A stretch of DNA of 64,000 bases from Clarkia xantiana subsp. parviflora (taxonomy: Eukaryota; Streptophyta; Magnoliopsida; Myrtales; Onagraceae): positions 50,083,774 to 50,147,773 of the forward strand of contig JAPTYO010000001.1 of the NCBI GenBank assembly GCA_036873135.1. The letters run 5' to 3'. Below, piece by piece: positions 1 through 12,099 of this stretch. The notes beneath the pieces are model-generated. The model had not been told where the DNA came from. It saw only the letters and a list, made by a program, of their open reading frames with translations, and did no database searches. Within the stretch, counting starts at the first letter, position 1, and each line of letters begins with the position of its first letter. The translations under genes were made by a program, and so were the position numbers.

Positions 1-1772
1 GAAATATATGTATATCTTAACCTACAGTTCACAGTTCACACGTATAATAAATGTGTCATTTGGTCAAGTCATTTGTACAAAAAAAGATTATAATAATAAA
101 TAAATAAATAAAAAATTAATTATAAAGAAATAAAAAGAGAGATCAATTCGTAAAATTAATGTGCATTCTTTGACTAGTTCAAAGATAAAACTAGAAGTAT
201 ATTTTATGGAAAATTAAGCCTTAATTAATTTAGATAAAGAAATACGCACATAATTCTTTCGTCTCTCCAGTATGTGTAAGTAGTGACTGACCACAACTAT
301 ATAGTTCCATCTGTACGGATGTATGTTTCACATGGCATTCGATATGTAGATTATATATAAGTCTTAATGTAGCTAATTAAGCTTTGCAAGTCAACCTTAA
401 CAGCTAATTAGGGAGGGAAATAGATGATTATAATTAATTAATAAAGGATAAATAGATAATATATATGTAAAAAAAATGAAAGCCGATTAAGGGTTCCTAG
501 CTAAATGTACGGTCTTATTATTTTGGGTGATGGATAAAGATTTAGTATCGTGGTACTATTACTATAATGGTGGGACAAACTAGCTAGCTAATCCCTCGAT
601 TAATTACAGCGTAGATAATCCAAATGCATGGTTGGAATGTTTTATTATTGGGGCGACATTTTCAAGAACTAACATACATTTCCTCCCGAAAAACACGACC
701 CAACATATCTTAATTTCTTCATTTCCAAGATAAATAAATTATATTAATCAAGCTTTTAATTTTCACCCGATCAATTGTTGGGATAGAAGCTTTAATTAAT
801 TTGCATGCAATTAATTAATTACGAGTTAGCACCACTTGCGGAACCATTTCTTATTCCATGGGTTACCGTGTTTGAAGTTTGCTCCACATATTCCGTTCAT
901 CTTCATCTCTTTTAATAATTTTTCACTTCTCTTCATTAAGATCTCACCTCAATTAATCAAAAGTTGGCTATGAACCCTTCTAAATTTAAATCGCGGAAAC
1001 CATGCATAAACAAGACGAGCATACGATAGATTATATGTGTTTGCTTAAATTAAAACGTTATCTTGATTCTTGAGTGCTCGATCGATCCAGTGGCGAGTTT
1101 TGCAGTGGCTTAAGCGATGATACTGTGAACTAGCTATCTTCTTAATATAAGGTATTTGAGAATGTATTCACTTAATTATATTGATCAAAGGCAATTACAT
1201 ATTCTTATATACAAGTAGTATGCTAAGTATAGTAAAGATATATATGGATATACTTGAATTGACGAAACCCTACTAGGAAAGCATATCTAGGATATACAAA
1301 ACCCTACTAAGGAAAGCATATCTAGGAGATATCTCTTATACTTAACACTTAACTCGCGTTCTTGATCAAGGACTATTTTTGTATCTTGAATTCAGAAAGA
1401 ATTGCGTCCGCGTTTACACAATGGTTAATCAGATGTGTGTGAGCTCATTCGATTCAGTCGACGACCCAAACTCGATACTGGAACCACTTATGGATTGCAA
1501 AAGTAGCTAGTAAAATATATAGTATACCATTGATAGCTAGAAATGTAGCTTAGCTTGGGGAAAAAAGAAAGTTTAGAACTAATTAACTTGCAAGAAGTGT
1601 TGATGCTGGCTGGCTTTCTATTTTGTTTCTGTTTCCTCCTCATCTCCATATATAATATATCTAAATAATATCATAACCTAGCATATCAATACTAGAAGGA
1701 ACCGCTCTTATTGATACTTAATTATATTAATATGTCTCTTCTGGCCTGGGTTCTAGCTAGCTGATTTGATTA
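1..1772. other. AT-rich intergenic DNA downstream of the bHLH gene
   Basis: No coding region, RNA gene or transposon end was recognised here. The only local structure is a short tandem duplication at about 1264-1335, where a unit reading AAACCCTACTA(A)GGAAAGCATATCTAGGA occurs twice. The stretch probably includes the 3' UTR of the minus-strand bHLH gene at its right end. Confidence 0.5.
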
Positions 1773-3218
1773 TCACTTTGAGCTTGAACATCTCTCTCTC
1801 TGAGATGCAAGGATGGCATCTATGGCTTCTTTCACCTGTGAGATATCAGGAGCTTTTCCACCTTGTGCTGGCCAAAATTCATCTGTCGCCAATACCTACA
1901 TAAAAATATATACATACAACGTTAATTAACTTTGTCTAATTAATCACACACAGGTTGCAGAAACTAATTCATGTATATATATATGTACATACCTTGACTT
2001 GCAGCTGAAGGAACTTGACATAACTAATAGCTTTCTCTAACATGGTTACCAGATCAACCTGTATATACACTATTTAATTAGGATTATTATTGTACATCAC
2101 TGAATGAATGCTCGATCTACTCGATCTATATATAATTATTAAACCTGTCCATATATGTTTAGTTTAGTCAACCCTATTTATAATAATTAGGAAAATGATG
2201 AGTGTAATTCAAGCTAGCTAGCTAAAACTAACCTTAGGGCCATTGGGGACAAGTTCTTGAAGAACCTTAAGCCGCTCGCTTATTCGCTCCCTTCGATTCT
2301 GAAACAAACATTCTCTTCATCAATTATAGCTAGCTAGCTTAGTTTGCAAGCAATACCCTAAATTGCTTTTACTTACCAAATATACATACATAATGAAATT
2401 GCATTAATTAATTACCTTAGCCGCTAAGCTTTGAGGGTCCTTGTTTGACGCAGTTGACTTGGATTTCGAGTTCTTGCCTGAGCTGGAACCAGAACCCGAA
2501 CCCGAGCCTAAGCCAGTGCACTGCTTCTTCGTAGACGCCGCCATGCTATTATGATCTCCCTGAAAACCCAACATATTATTTCCCAAATCAAAGATGTTTT
2601 ACAAATACATGGTGCAACTATATCATAACATATGATTATAGTTACCATATAAGGACGCTTGAGAATAGCAGATGAAGATCCTTCAACTGGACGTGTCTCC
2701 GGAACCCTATCAGCAGTGACGACAGTGGAGTCGGAGTAGAGCCAACCGTAAGAACTGCTTGCCGGTTGGTAATTGTTAATCTCATGATCGATTAGCTGGT
2801 GAGACTCGGAGGCGCCACTCTTGAGATCATTGATTCCAAAAGAATTAGTATCATTACCATGATGATCATCTTTCCACATAAAGGAGTCCACGCTCTTATT
2901 CGGATCCTGCTGAAAGCTCAGTAGCGACCCACCGGCACCCGTAGCATGCCCGAAACAGTCAGTTTCATTGCTCTTGAAGTTTATCAGTGAGAGGTGGTGG
3001 TGCTGGGGACGAAACCCTAAGTCGGTGGCAGGAAAAGCGGTGTGTCCATTGTTGTTGACGATGATGTCAGCAGCGGTCTTCTCCATTAAGCTGCAGTTCT
3101 CTTCTTCGTAACCGTAGCCGGATCCCTGGTCGGAGCTCGGCGAGGAGGCGGCTCCATGGTCTTCATGGTAGAAGCTGCTGGAGCTTAAGTGGAGATCCTT
3201 TTTTGCAAGTGATCCCAT
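1773..3218 (-). CDS. RHD6/RSL1-type bHLH transcription factor (5 exons)
   Basis: Predicted nuclear DNA-binding regulator of 323 residues. Exons on the minus strand are 3218-2646, 2559-2416, 2298-2233, 2058-1993 and 1895-1773; all are in phase 0 with GT-AG borders. The N-terminal 190 residues are low-complexity (Ser, Gly and His rich). A Gly/Ser linker follows, then the bHLH from about residue 231 to 283. The basic region reads NRRERISERL (E243 and R244 for E-box contact), the loop has LVPNGPKVDL, and helix 2 has MLEKAISYVKFLQLQVK. The tail contains VLATDEFWPAQGG and DISQVKEAIDAIL. This tail and the preceding DPQSLAAK are hallmarks I know from class I RSL proteins (RHD6, RSL1), which promote root-hair and other epidermal tip growth. 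A TATA-like run lies at 3307-3329. The family call is firm; the exact orthologue is inferred. Confidence 0.9.
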
Positions 3219-3301
3219 GATGCTTTAATTTTAAGGAGAAAGAAGCGGTGATGGAGAGCAAGATAGAGAATAGGGTTTGTTGTGTAGACGGCTAGCTGTT
3301 G

Positions 3302-4180
3302 AAGAAGGGACATATATATATATATATGTAGGGTTCTAAAGTAATTATTCTATTAATTACAACCTAATTATGCTTTGCTGCCAGTTAACTAATAGTTATT
3401 ATTCTCTGCACCATTAATATGTCTGTCACTAGCCACTCAGAACAAATATCAATATATATATTAGCTTGTACACAATGTTGGAGCTAGCCGATTATTAAGG
3501 GGTTCTTTATCTCTAAAATTTTCATTTAAATACCACTATTATGTAAAGTAATTATATACAAAAATATCAAGTTTTAATCAGAATAGCATAGGTTGCGATT
3601 GATATATACGCGGCATGATATATTTTTCTCTTGACAAATACTATCGTTGAGCAATTTGAAGAATGACAAAATGTCATGCCACGACTCCCAGCCACAACAT
3701 GTACCATTTTGATAAAATATTTTCAAAACTTGGTATTTTGTATTTAGTTTTCATAATAATACTATATAACAGGAAACAAGTTAATGTAAATATATCATCT
3801 ACAAATGATTTAAACCGCTAACCTAAGCTAGTAGACTTTTGTGATATCGTGTTATATATATATATATCTATATACCAATATATTATTTGTGTTGGGTCCT
3901 CACCCCCAATAGTCATCTTTTGTACCTTTTCATTTTATTAATAAAAAATATATTATATTTGGTTCCTATATTTTATAAAATTAATAATTTAGTCATTACC
4001 ATATTTGAGAAACATTTATTTATCTTTAATACTATTACTAAATCATTATTTAAATTTTGTTTTTTAAGGCCGTTTAGTCGGCATGTCAGTAATTATAATT
4101 TTGGCAAAAAAAAAAAAGTAATTATAATTAACTTACAATCCAACATTCATGTCAATTAAAGTCAGCCCTATCATACTCAT
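3302..4180. other. Upstream region of the bHLH gene
   Basis: The stretch holds TA repeats at 3313-3327 that could act as the TATA region of the minus-strand bHLH gene. Beyond that it is AT-rich DNA in which I recognise nothing. The short open frame near 3887-4159 is Leu/Ile/Phe rich and has no family features. Confidence 0.4.
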
Positions 4181-4181
4181 T

Positions 4182-4962
4182 CCGTTCAAATTTCGGATAC
4201 ATGTAAATTTTTTTATTCAACGAATTATATAGATCGGGTGGTATATGTTTCGCTTGTTTAGATTTTTTTTTTTTTTTTATCACATAGATCAGCCACTAAC
4301 CAAATTATATATATAACAAGTCAAAATATGGGTGAAATGTGGTTCTTGAAGTTTGACTTCGTACAAATAACATTTTACTCATCGTCCAATATATACCAAA
4401 TTTAGTTTTTCTATTTGTTAATCCAATCACATTGTGTATAGCCTAATTAAAGTTAAATAAATATTTTTGTTGTAATTTCAAGTCTAAACTTTAGATTTTT
4501 GTGATTTAATTTTATCTTTATTGTTAAATCAAATTGTGTTGGTATGGTGATATAGTATATAATTACGTTTGTATAGATCAAATTTGTCAATTGATGACTC
4601 TAAGTGGTTAAGAACAAATTTACATTCTTGACACCTCAAGTGGATAAGTTAGATACAATTGAGCCGTTAATTACCAACGTAATGCTCGACCCAACTAATT
4701 TATATTTATAACTATAAGGCTAACTTAGTACCGTAACTGAAGACATTAGTTAATTTTTTTACTTAATTATCCTCTTCTCTTTCTATCATGATTTGAATTA
4801 CGTTATGTCGCTCTTCTCTATCACATAGATTTGTTTCTCACAATGAATCAACTTGTCAATATTTTACTTTAATTAATTATAAATATTAGTAAAATTAAGA
4901 TAGATTATATATCTTGAAATTTAAATGATCGATACGCGTGCAACGCACGCATTAATAATTAG
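4182..4962 (+). mobile_element. Helitron-like non-autonomous element, plus-strand 3' end
   Basis: The 3' end has a GC-rich hairpin (GCGTGC/GCACGC, 4936-4950) about ten bases before TTAG at 4959-4962, the layout of a Helitron terminus (hairpin then CTRR). The body is the reverse complement of sequence at 40622-41960 and 54150-54446, including the shared stretches on either side of the words CTTAATTATCC and TTACGTTATGTCG. It therefore belongs to a dispersed family in this window. The left boundary is estimated from where similarity to the 40.6 kb copy fades; no protein is encoded. Confidence 0.55.
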
Positions 4963-4964
4963 TA

Positions 4965-6050
4965 TATATATATATGTATGTGTTAAATGATGATATTATA
5001 GACGTTAATAAAACCATTCTAGTCATTGTACTGAAGAGCATGATAAAATCAAATTTATTCAGTGTTTTGAATATATAATTATACTTGTTCAGAGACTTTG
5101 AACGTGATATACAACTGATCCTATACAGATGGTGAGATTTGAACCTGCACTAATACTAAGACTGGAAGGATGATCCAATTAATACCCTGATTTGTGATCA
5201 AATGATACTTAGTTGACATATATAATTAATAATTAATTAATTAAGAAAGAAGATATGTTAATTATTTTGATAATAAAAAAGGGGATCATTTTGCATTGGG
5301 ATTGTTAGCTGGCAGAGATGGAATTTAAAAGAAGGTGGAAAGATAAAACGAGAGAGGGTGGTGTGGCCAGCAAAAGCATCGCCGGATCTTCCGCCGTCCC
5401 ACGTCGTCGGTCTTCTTCTTCTTCATTCTCTCTCTCCTTCTCAACGTTGAGAGAGAGAGAGAGAGAGTCTGAATTTGTGGAAGTTAATAAGGGAGCTTCC
5501 ATGCTCTTTCATGCAATGTTTCTTCCCCTCAACAGCACGTGGACACATTCTCTTCAGATTATTCTAATTATTCTCAATTGTATGTGGTGCATTCTTATTA
5601 TATTAATAATTAATTAGTAGCATATTCTTATTCTGTAATTCACGTATGTATAATGTACACACTACATTTTCACTATTTTATAAATATATTATTAGAATGA
5701 CCATAAGAATAAAGAAATATCATTATTAATATTAAAACATTATGTTATATAGTCATTTCTTCACCTTACAGTTTTTAACCATTGAAGATGCAACCGACCT
5801 TAATTTTTTAAGTAGCTATTATATACGTCAAATTTCAGTAGAAAAATAGTTTGCCTTTGAGAGCTGACAATTTTTTACCCAACACGATAGTGCAAGAAAA
5901 AGTAGTATGCATACAATCATATTATAATATAATATAACATATAGCTTTCGTGTCATATTTATGGATCTAGTTATTTGAAAGGCTTGATTTTCTTAGTTGA
6001 TTGTTTCCCTTCCGTGTGTTATATATGCCCCTCTATCTCTCTACATACGC
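4965..6050. other. Intergenic DNA with a GA microsatellite
   Basis: AT-rich DNA with a (GA)n run near 5448-5468. A moderately GC-rich island at 5300-5500 gives open frames on both strands, but their composition is driven by the GA and CTT repeats and I recognise no domain. No gene is supported. Confidence 0.4.
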
Positions 6051-6054
6051 TTGA

Positions 6055-6747
6055 GGTACCTGCGAGAAGGGGTGATCGATGACCGGGTCAAGTCCCAGTA
6101 AACCCACTCCGACGCTTAAGTCAGTTTCTGTTTTAGAGAATAAATGAAAAGAGCAATTATATAAAGAGAGAAATTAAGCTTAAATGAATGGTGGAGTTGA
6201 GTATTATAGGTTTTGGGCCCTTATTCTCGGATAGAAGTTCATCCTGTACCGAATAGTGTTATTTTAGGATAGTTACCTCACTCATCGCGGATAGACTATG
6301 TTAAACCTGTTTGATCACGGGGTTTAGTGGTGTACATGATTGGTTCTAGGTCACATTCCCTTTGTCAGAGAATGCGAATCTATAATATGTCTACTTCGAA
6401 ACGTATAAGGAGCCGATTGGACCAAGGTGTCTTGGTCTGAGAATTGACCCCCCAATTATTCGGACCAGACTGGTCCGACCGGTCCTGGACCAGTCTGACT
6501 GGACTGCTCTAGTCAGACTGGTCAATACCAGTCAGACCGGACTGCTCTGGTCCGACTGGTCTTTGAATCAGTCGGCCAAAGTGCTATGATCCCATTGGTC
6601 TTTGACCAGTTGGACCGAAGCGTTCTTGATGAATAGGTTTAGGTCGAAGACTTAGTCGAAGTTTATATCTCATTCGGGTTCGAGATCGTGCGAAACCCAC
6701 CTTAGAATCAGACTATTTCGTTGTGGAATTAATCAGATTATACCACA
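6055..6747 (-). mobile_element. Probable solo or truncated gypsy LTR with palindromic repeats
   Basis: Read on the minus strand this begins TGTGGTATAATC and ends in a segment containing CTGACTTAAGCGTCGGAG. The comparable part of the gypsy LTRs at 15966 and 56689 reads CTGACTTAGGCATCGGAG, so the segment looks like the R/U5 of a related family. Positions 6470-6610 carry a run of short palindromic units built on CCAGTCTGACTGG / GGTCCGACC, analogous to the palindrome array in those other LTRs. No partner LTR, primer-binding site or target duplication was found, so the boundaries are approximate. Confidence 0.5.
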
Positions 6748-6749
6748 AA

Positions 6750-7730
6750 TGGGTCCATAAATATCTATTAGTATTCCTATTTATATATTACAAATATAGA
6801 ATATAACATACATAATAAAGTTGTGCTAATAAATCTGAATTATGAGTACTTATTTGAACAACTATTATGTAATAGCATATAGCTTAGAGTTTATACTAAT
6901 TATTTAATTCTTCATTCATAACTTTTGAAATCTGACATTTAAAGTCATAGTTTTATAATGAAATGTTGGGAGATTAAAACTGGGAAGCGAGATCAGATCC
7001 ACTACATAAACGCACTGAGGTTCCATACTATAATTAATTGGTAGTAGTATAAGTACTCCACCAAGTTTATGTGGTATTCCAACTCTTTAATCTAACCGAT
7101 GTTGTACAACTTACTCACATGTACACTTACATAGTTACATGTACACTTGACCAGTGTTTTGAAAACCGAACCGGAGCTTGAACTAGTGTTTTTACTCACG
7201 AAAGCTCCGTCACTGTCAAAAGGTGCAACTCATATACATATTTGCTCAAGATTTAGAATAAGCATCACTAGCGTAATTTTTTTAGTAGTAATCATAAATA
7301 TTAGTCAATTCTGAAAAAACGTTGGCCATATTAATACGATAGTTTGCGAAATAGTTTAGCTAGCAGAAAGTGAAAGTGGGTTTTCTCTTGTTAGTAGTTC
7401 CTTAAAAAAAGTAGTCCGTAAATATGGGCCGGGTTCATTTATATATGGCGGAAAATGGATCTACAAGGCTGAGAAGCTACACCTGGTGATTGGCATCATA
7501 GCCCAATAAAGCAAAGATGTTTGGATTTTAGTGACTTTGTACCTTATAGTTTGACGTCAGTTTCAGATAGGCCCATGATATATTGCCTATAATCATGGTC
7601 GGCCTTGACCTTATCTTATTGCTCCTCTCCTATCATCTATATACAAGGAGGACTTCACAGTTGGTAGTTGATCCTTAATTTCAGGTTCAGAGGTTAAGCA
7701 CATATTTCGTGTCCCAAAATAACTAATTAG
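6750..7730. other. Intergenic DNA upstream of the polcalcin gene
   Basis: Nothing recognised except the presumed polcalcin promoter at its right end. Confidence 0.35.
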
Positions 7731-7737
7731 ACGACAC

Positions 7738-7745
7738 TATATAAG
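7738..7745 (+). promoter_or_regulatory. TATA box of the polcalcin gene
   Basis: TATATAAG lies 111 bases before the ATG at 7849. This predicts a transcription start near 7770 and a 5' UTR of about 80 bases. Inferred from motif and position only. Confidence 0.5.
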
Positions 7746-7848
7746 TAACTATGTCACCACTTATTTGATCACTCAACTCACAAGATTAACTAATTAATTA
7801 GATTTGGAATCAAATTAATTAATTGATTGAACAAGAAAAGGAGAAGGT

Positions 7849-8106
7849 ATGGCAAGCAACCAAGAACTACGCGAGAAAATCTTCAAGCACTTCGACGCTA
7901 ATGGGGACGGTAAGATCTCTTCGTCGGAGGTGATAGAGGCCGTGAAGAAGGTGGCACAAAACGTGTCCGAGGATGACATTAAGAAGAAAATGGCAGAGGC
8001 CGATACCGATGGAGACGGCTTCATCTCGCTCGACGAGTTCAACAACTTCGTCAACACGCACCCTGAGAATGTTGACAAAGTTGCTAAATTGTTCGGCATT
8101 GCGTAA
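7849..8106 (+). CDS. Polcalcin-type two-EF-hand calcium-binding protein
   Basis: A single-exon gene for 85 residues, the usual polcalcin size (about 77-86). Two complete EF-hand loops are visible: DANGDGKISSSE at residues 16-27 and DTDGDGFISLDE at 52-63. Each has acidic residues at positions 1, 3 and 5, Gly at 6 and Glu at 12, so both should bind calcium. The C-terminal VAKLFGIA resembles the conserved polcalcin tail. Polcalcins are small cytosolic pollen proteins, several known as pan-allergens, thought to buffer or sense calcium during pollen tube growth. No introns or signal peptide are seen. The start follows a TATA box and is the only in-frame Met before the first EF-hand. Pollen expression is inferred from the family. 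Confidence 0.9.
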   Translation: MASNQELREKIFKHFDANGDGKISSSEVIEAVKKVAQNVSEDDIKKKMAEADTDGDGFISLDEFNNFVNTHPENVDKVAKLFGIA

Positions 8107-8109
8107 TCT

Positions 8110-9224
8110 ATCTACATTACTTTGGTTACAAACTTAAGTAATAATTAGGACATCAACTTAATTAATAATAATGATGTCCTAGCTAGCTAATTAATTAAAT
8201 CCTCCTGATATGTGTTGCTGGAGAAGAGAAGACTACTACACTTTTTTCCTCTTAGCTAGTTTCCAAGTAAATAAGACAAGATTTCTGTCCCCCCAAAAGA
8301 GCCTCTAGGGTTTGTTATAATTAATAATATATAATTTTAAACGTTATGAATTTCTTCGTACGAATTTTTGTTTCAGACATATCTGCTGATTATGTTGTTC
8401 ACCAGACATTTCTTGTACTTTTGGTGCTTAATCAGAACTAATTAAAAAAAAATTATTTTGCGACATATAGTAAGCTCAGCTTAATTACCCAGTAAATTCA
8501 TCGGGTTTTGCTGAGTAGTGTGAGCTTAGTATTTATTAATTATAAAGGGTAGGTAGTTAGTTAAAGTGTTGAATCATGTTCTTGTATTCGGATTTAGGTT
8601 TAATAAATGAAGTTTTGTAGTTGGCAAAAGTATCGAAGCTCGCTAGGCATTTTCAATTTGGCAACCCTCAAATAGATAACCAACCGGGCATTGGCCACAC
8701 ATTGTTATTTCATGCAAACACATGATATTTAATCCGAAAATTTATCAAGTAGTTGTTAATGATAATGTTGATGACAGTATTTCATTAAATTCTAGCACCA
8801 AATAAACAACACATATCTACGTGTAGTCTGCTCATACGACAGCTCGCCTTCAACTCTCCTACTCAAACCTACTTTCTAGCTATCGCTTTCATGTTTTTCT
8901 TCGTCAACTAGTTTCTATATTATAAATATATGTATAATTAAGACACGAATGATATGTTTGTTCTTGAGATGGTCCACTTGACCTAATTGTAGTTAGTTAT
9001 TGTCCTTAATTCTTAATTTAATTGGTTGGTTAGTGCTGGATCGAATACTCTAATTAATTTGTACAAACGAACGAGAGAAAACAGATACATAGCAGCTTAA
9101 TTAACCTCAATCTTATAAATTTGAGCTTCAGCATCCAAATGACCTCAATCTTATAAATTTAAATTTACAGCTTCCATCATTCCAACACAATCTTTACAAT
9201 ATGAGCAAAGCAGATGAGGTGTTG
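8110..9224. other. Intergenic DNA between convergent polcalcin and kinase genes
   Basis: Must contain the 3' UTRs of two convergent genes. A short direct repeat, ACCTCAATCTTATAAATTT, occurs at about 9105 and 9145. No other gene or transposon end recognised. Confidence 0.4.
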
Positions 9225-11699
9225 TTATTGCCAGTAAAACAAGTCATCGTCGCTGATTTCGGAAACACCGAGCATGGCTAGCGCAAAGTGATTGTTCATC
9301 TCGCTCCTCGTCTGCTGCAAAGGCATAGGGTAGTCCGCGACGTTCCTGGGAACATTATTTGTTATTTTTGCTAAGAGAGTTCGGTTTTTTCCCATAAGAA
9401 TCGCAACAATCTCGTTAATGGATGGCCGCCTCGATTCATCGCTGTTAATGCATGCTGCTGCAGCTTCAATCATCAGAGAAATAGGGATCGAGTTTCGTAG
9501 AGTCCGTTTGATCCGTGGATCGAGCAGTTCTTCAGCTGCACCTAAACCCTTTTGCAGTAGAGGCTTGGCCTGCAAGAAATCATAAAAGAACTGATATAAA
9601 TACAATAGTTGATGAATAAGTCTTTGGAATATGATATTTCTTATAGGGGACCAAAACAATATTGTTGGTCCATCACTATCACAAGATTATAAGAATCCCA
9701 AACCTTACCCAAATAACTAAATTCTCCTCCCCGTGTGGCCTCTTCGATTCAATAGGTTTTCGTCCCGTTATTAGCTCCAACAACACCACTCCGAAGGCGT
9801 AGACATCGGTCTTATCAGATACCTTGCCGTGTTGGAAATATTCAGGCGCCAAATATCTGAAGAACATAACAAAATTTGGAGCATTGTCTCGAAAAATCAT
9901 GTTTTGTAAACATAACAGGATTGAACAGAGTAACAAACCCGAATGTTCCTTTCACGGTCTTGCACAAGAACGGTATGGATGGAGCAGGTGTCCACGAAGC
10001 TAATCCAAAGTCGCATAACTGTTGAAACACAAGTCCTTGATCGAGTAAGAAGTCATATACGGCTTTGTTATAAAAATGTAAGCTTTGGTTAAAAGAGTAG
10101 CTAGCTAGAGAGTTTATGTTATTCACCTTTGGATTTTTACTGGAGGAAAGGAGAATATTTGAGGGTTTGATGTCCCTATGAACAACACACCTCTCTGTCC
10201 CATAATGCAGATGAGCTATGGCTTCTGCTATCCCGACCGCAACTTTGTACCTCATCGACCATGGAAGTGGTGATACACTCTTGTTTCCCGCCTTCTTGTC
10301 TGAAATAACAAAATCGGGTTTAGCAGAATGCAGTTAATTACTTTATAGTTTATATATATAGTTACTGATTAAGTGTGTTAAGTAAATATTACCGTGTAAA
10401 TGGTGCTCTAGGCTTCCACCGGAGACATACTTGTACACCAAGAAAAAGCCTTCCTCAGCGTCAATACAGAAACCGATGAGTGGGGCGACGTTTGGATGGC
10501 GAAGAGAACTCGCAATCATTAGTTCTCTGCAGAAAGCTTTTGAAGATTCTTTGTCTTCTTTGTCCAAACGCTTTATTGCCACTGCGGTCCTCAGGATACC
10601 CACTCTCCCTCTGAACACATAGCTCCTTGCTCCTCTTCCAAGAACCCTGCCTAGATATCATATATTGTAAGGTTTTCCATTTTTTGCGTCTCAAAATGCT
10701 TGCTTTCATTCAATTAGAACTATGTACACCCATACTTAGCCGGGTCTATTCAAGAACTTCAATGTTACTACTTACAAGCTAGGAGGGTGTTGGGTCGCCA
10801 TAATTCAGCAGTAAAACTTTGAATTTCACCAACAATATATTGTGGCAATCGATACATATCTGGGTACATTTAAGAACAGTATCTGAATAGATCACAACAT
10901 TAATTACTGCTGCCAACATTATTATGCACGTCCTAACTAATCGTCTCATCAGTTCGAACTTGTATTTGAAGGTCATACTTTAACAGTTACCATCTATATT
11001 GGGCTTGATATAACCTATAAACTCCATTAATCTTAATTAAACTTCCCTCAAAGTGAATGGGAAGGGAAATGAGTTACCTTTAGAAAAATGATGACTTGCA
11101 GAAAGAATCTCACTATATGAGAACTTGATCAAAGTGTTGCTAGTAAAAGGGAGAATGCTTTTCTCCAATGACTCAATTCTCCTCCATCTCTGATGCTCTA
11201 ACCCATCTGAATCGTCTAATCCGCTGCCGAGATTCACCATCAAGATCGTAGCGGCTGCAGATTGGTTCTTGTTCATTGTCTCCACCTCCACTTGAGAGCA
11301 CAAACTGAACCTGCAGAAAATAACAGCCCAAATTCAAAAAATTTAAACAATTCTGTAAAGGAGAAATTAAGAATATATGCCTATTTATTTATATATAATA
11401 AATTACCTGAATGAGGAGTGGACTGATTGCGGTTCAACGGCGGTTAACTCCGGACCACATCCGGCAGTTTCTGCAAGCAGCCATGTCTTGTTCTGGTCCG
11501 AGGTTGTAGAAATTTTAGAATCTGGTTCTTCAAACTTAGACTTTTTGGGGAAGAAGCAGGAGAGACCCAACAGTTCCCAAATCATTATCTTCTTGAGGAA
11601 ATTTCTGAGAGAAGAAGGGAGTTTGGTGTGATTGAAATGGAGAGTGCAGAATGCTGGTGAGTCCAGGGAGTGAGCACAAGTGCATCGGGAAGGACCCAT
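9225..11699 (-). CDS. Receptor-like cytoplasmic serine/threonine kinase (7 exons)
   Basis: Predicted 509-residue kinase. Exons on the minus strand: 11699-11407, 11310-11078, 10650-10393, 10299-10127, 10018-9939, 9856-9709 and 9569-9225, with GT-AG borders and consistent phases. The kinase domain starts at about residue 176. Catalytic features are all present: glycine loop [11 protein letters not shown] (180-190), VAIK lysine K202, helix-C Glu E218, HRDIKPSN with D304, DFG at 322-324 and LAPEYF after it, so an active kinase is expected. RD-type (Arg before the catalytic Asp). The 175-residue N-terminus is Ser/Cys rich with no signal peptide or transmembrane segment, which points to a receptor-like cytoplasmic kinase rather than a full receptor kinase. 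These usually relay signals from membrane receptors; the specific pathway cannot be told from sequence. Confidence 0.88.
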
Positions 11700-12078
11700 T
11701 TTAATAATTAGGATCGGATCTCAAGTCAAGTGAAAGAAACAAATTAGAATTACAGAGAGAGCACAGAAACCCAAAATTAAAAGGAAAGGAGATGGGAATC
11801 TGGAAAAAGATGCAGGATAGAGAGATTGAAAGAGAAGAAGAAGATGGAGAAATTATAAAGATAAAGGGAAAAGCTTTGTTCTTCTGCAGAATTTCTTAAA
11901 GAAAGAGAGGTGGGTGGTGGTGGGTTCTAACATTAGATTAATGGCGGGGAAGCTTTCAGAGAGAGAGAGACGGTTGTTTATAGCTCATCTGTCTTTGTTT
12001 GTTTCGTTCCAATTTCGTCTGAAATGTTCATGTCTCAAAGCTTTGTCGTTTCAAACAGTCGATAGTTATTGAGAGTCG

Positions 12079-12092
12079 GGGATATATATAAA
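12079..12092 (-). promoter_or_regulatory. Candidate TATA region of the kinase gene
   Basis: On the minus strand TTTATATATATC lies about 380 bases upstream of the kinase ATG. The intervening stretch has GA-rich runs (11810-11970) typical of plant 5' UTRs. Inferred from position only. Confidence 0.35.
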
Positions 12093-12099
12093 TGAGGTT

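Noticed and set aside
5305..5617. Overlapping open frames on both strands rich in Ser, Arg and Glu
   Set aside because: Composition comes from (GA)n and CTT repeats; no domain, no splice model, and equal coding look on both strands.
7815..8099. Minus-strand frame of 94 codons over the polcalcin gene
   Set aside because: Shadow of the EF-hand gene; no features of its own.
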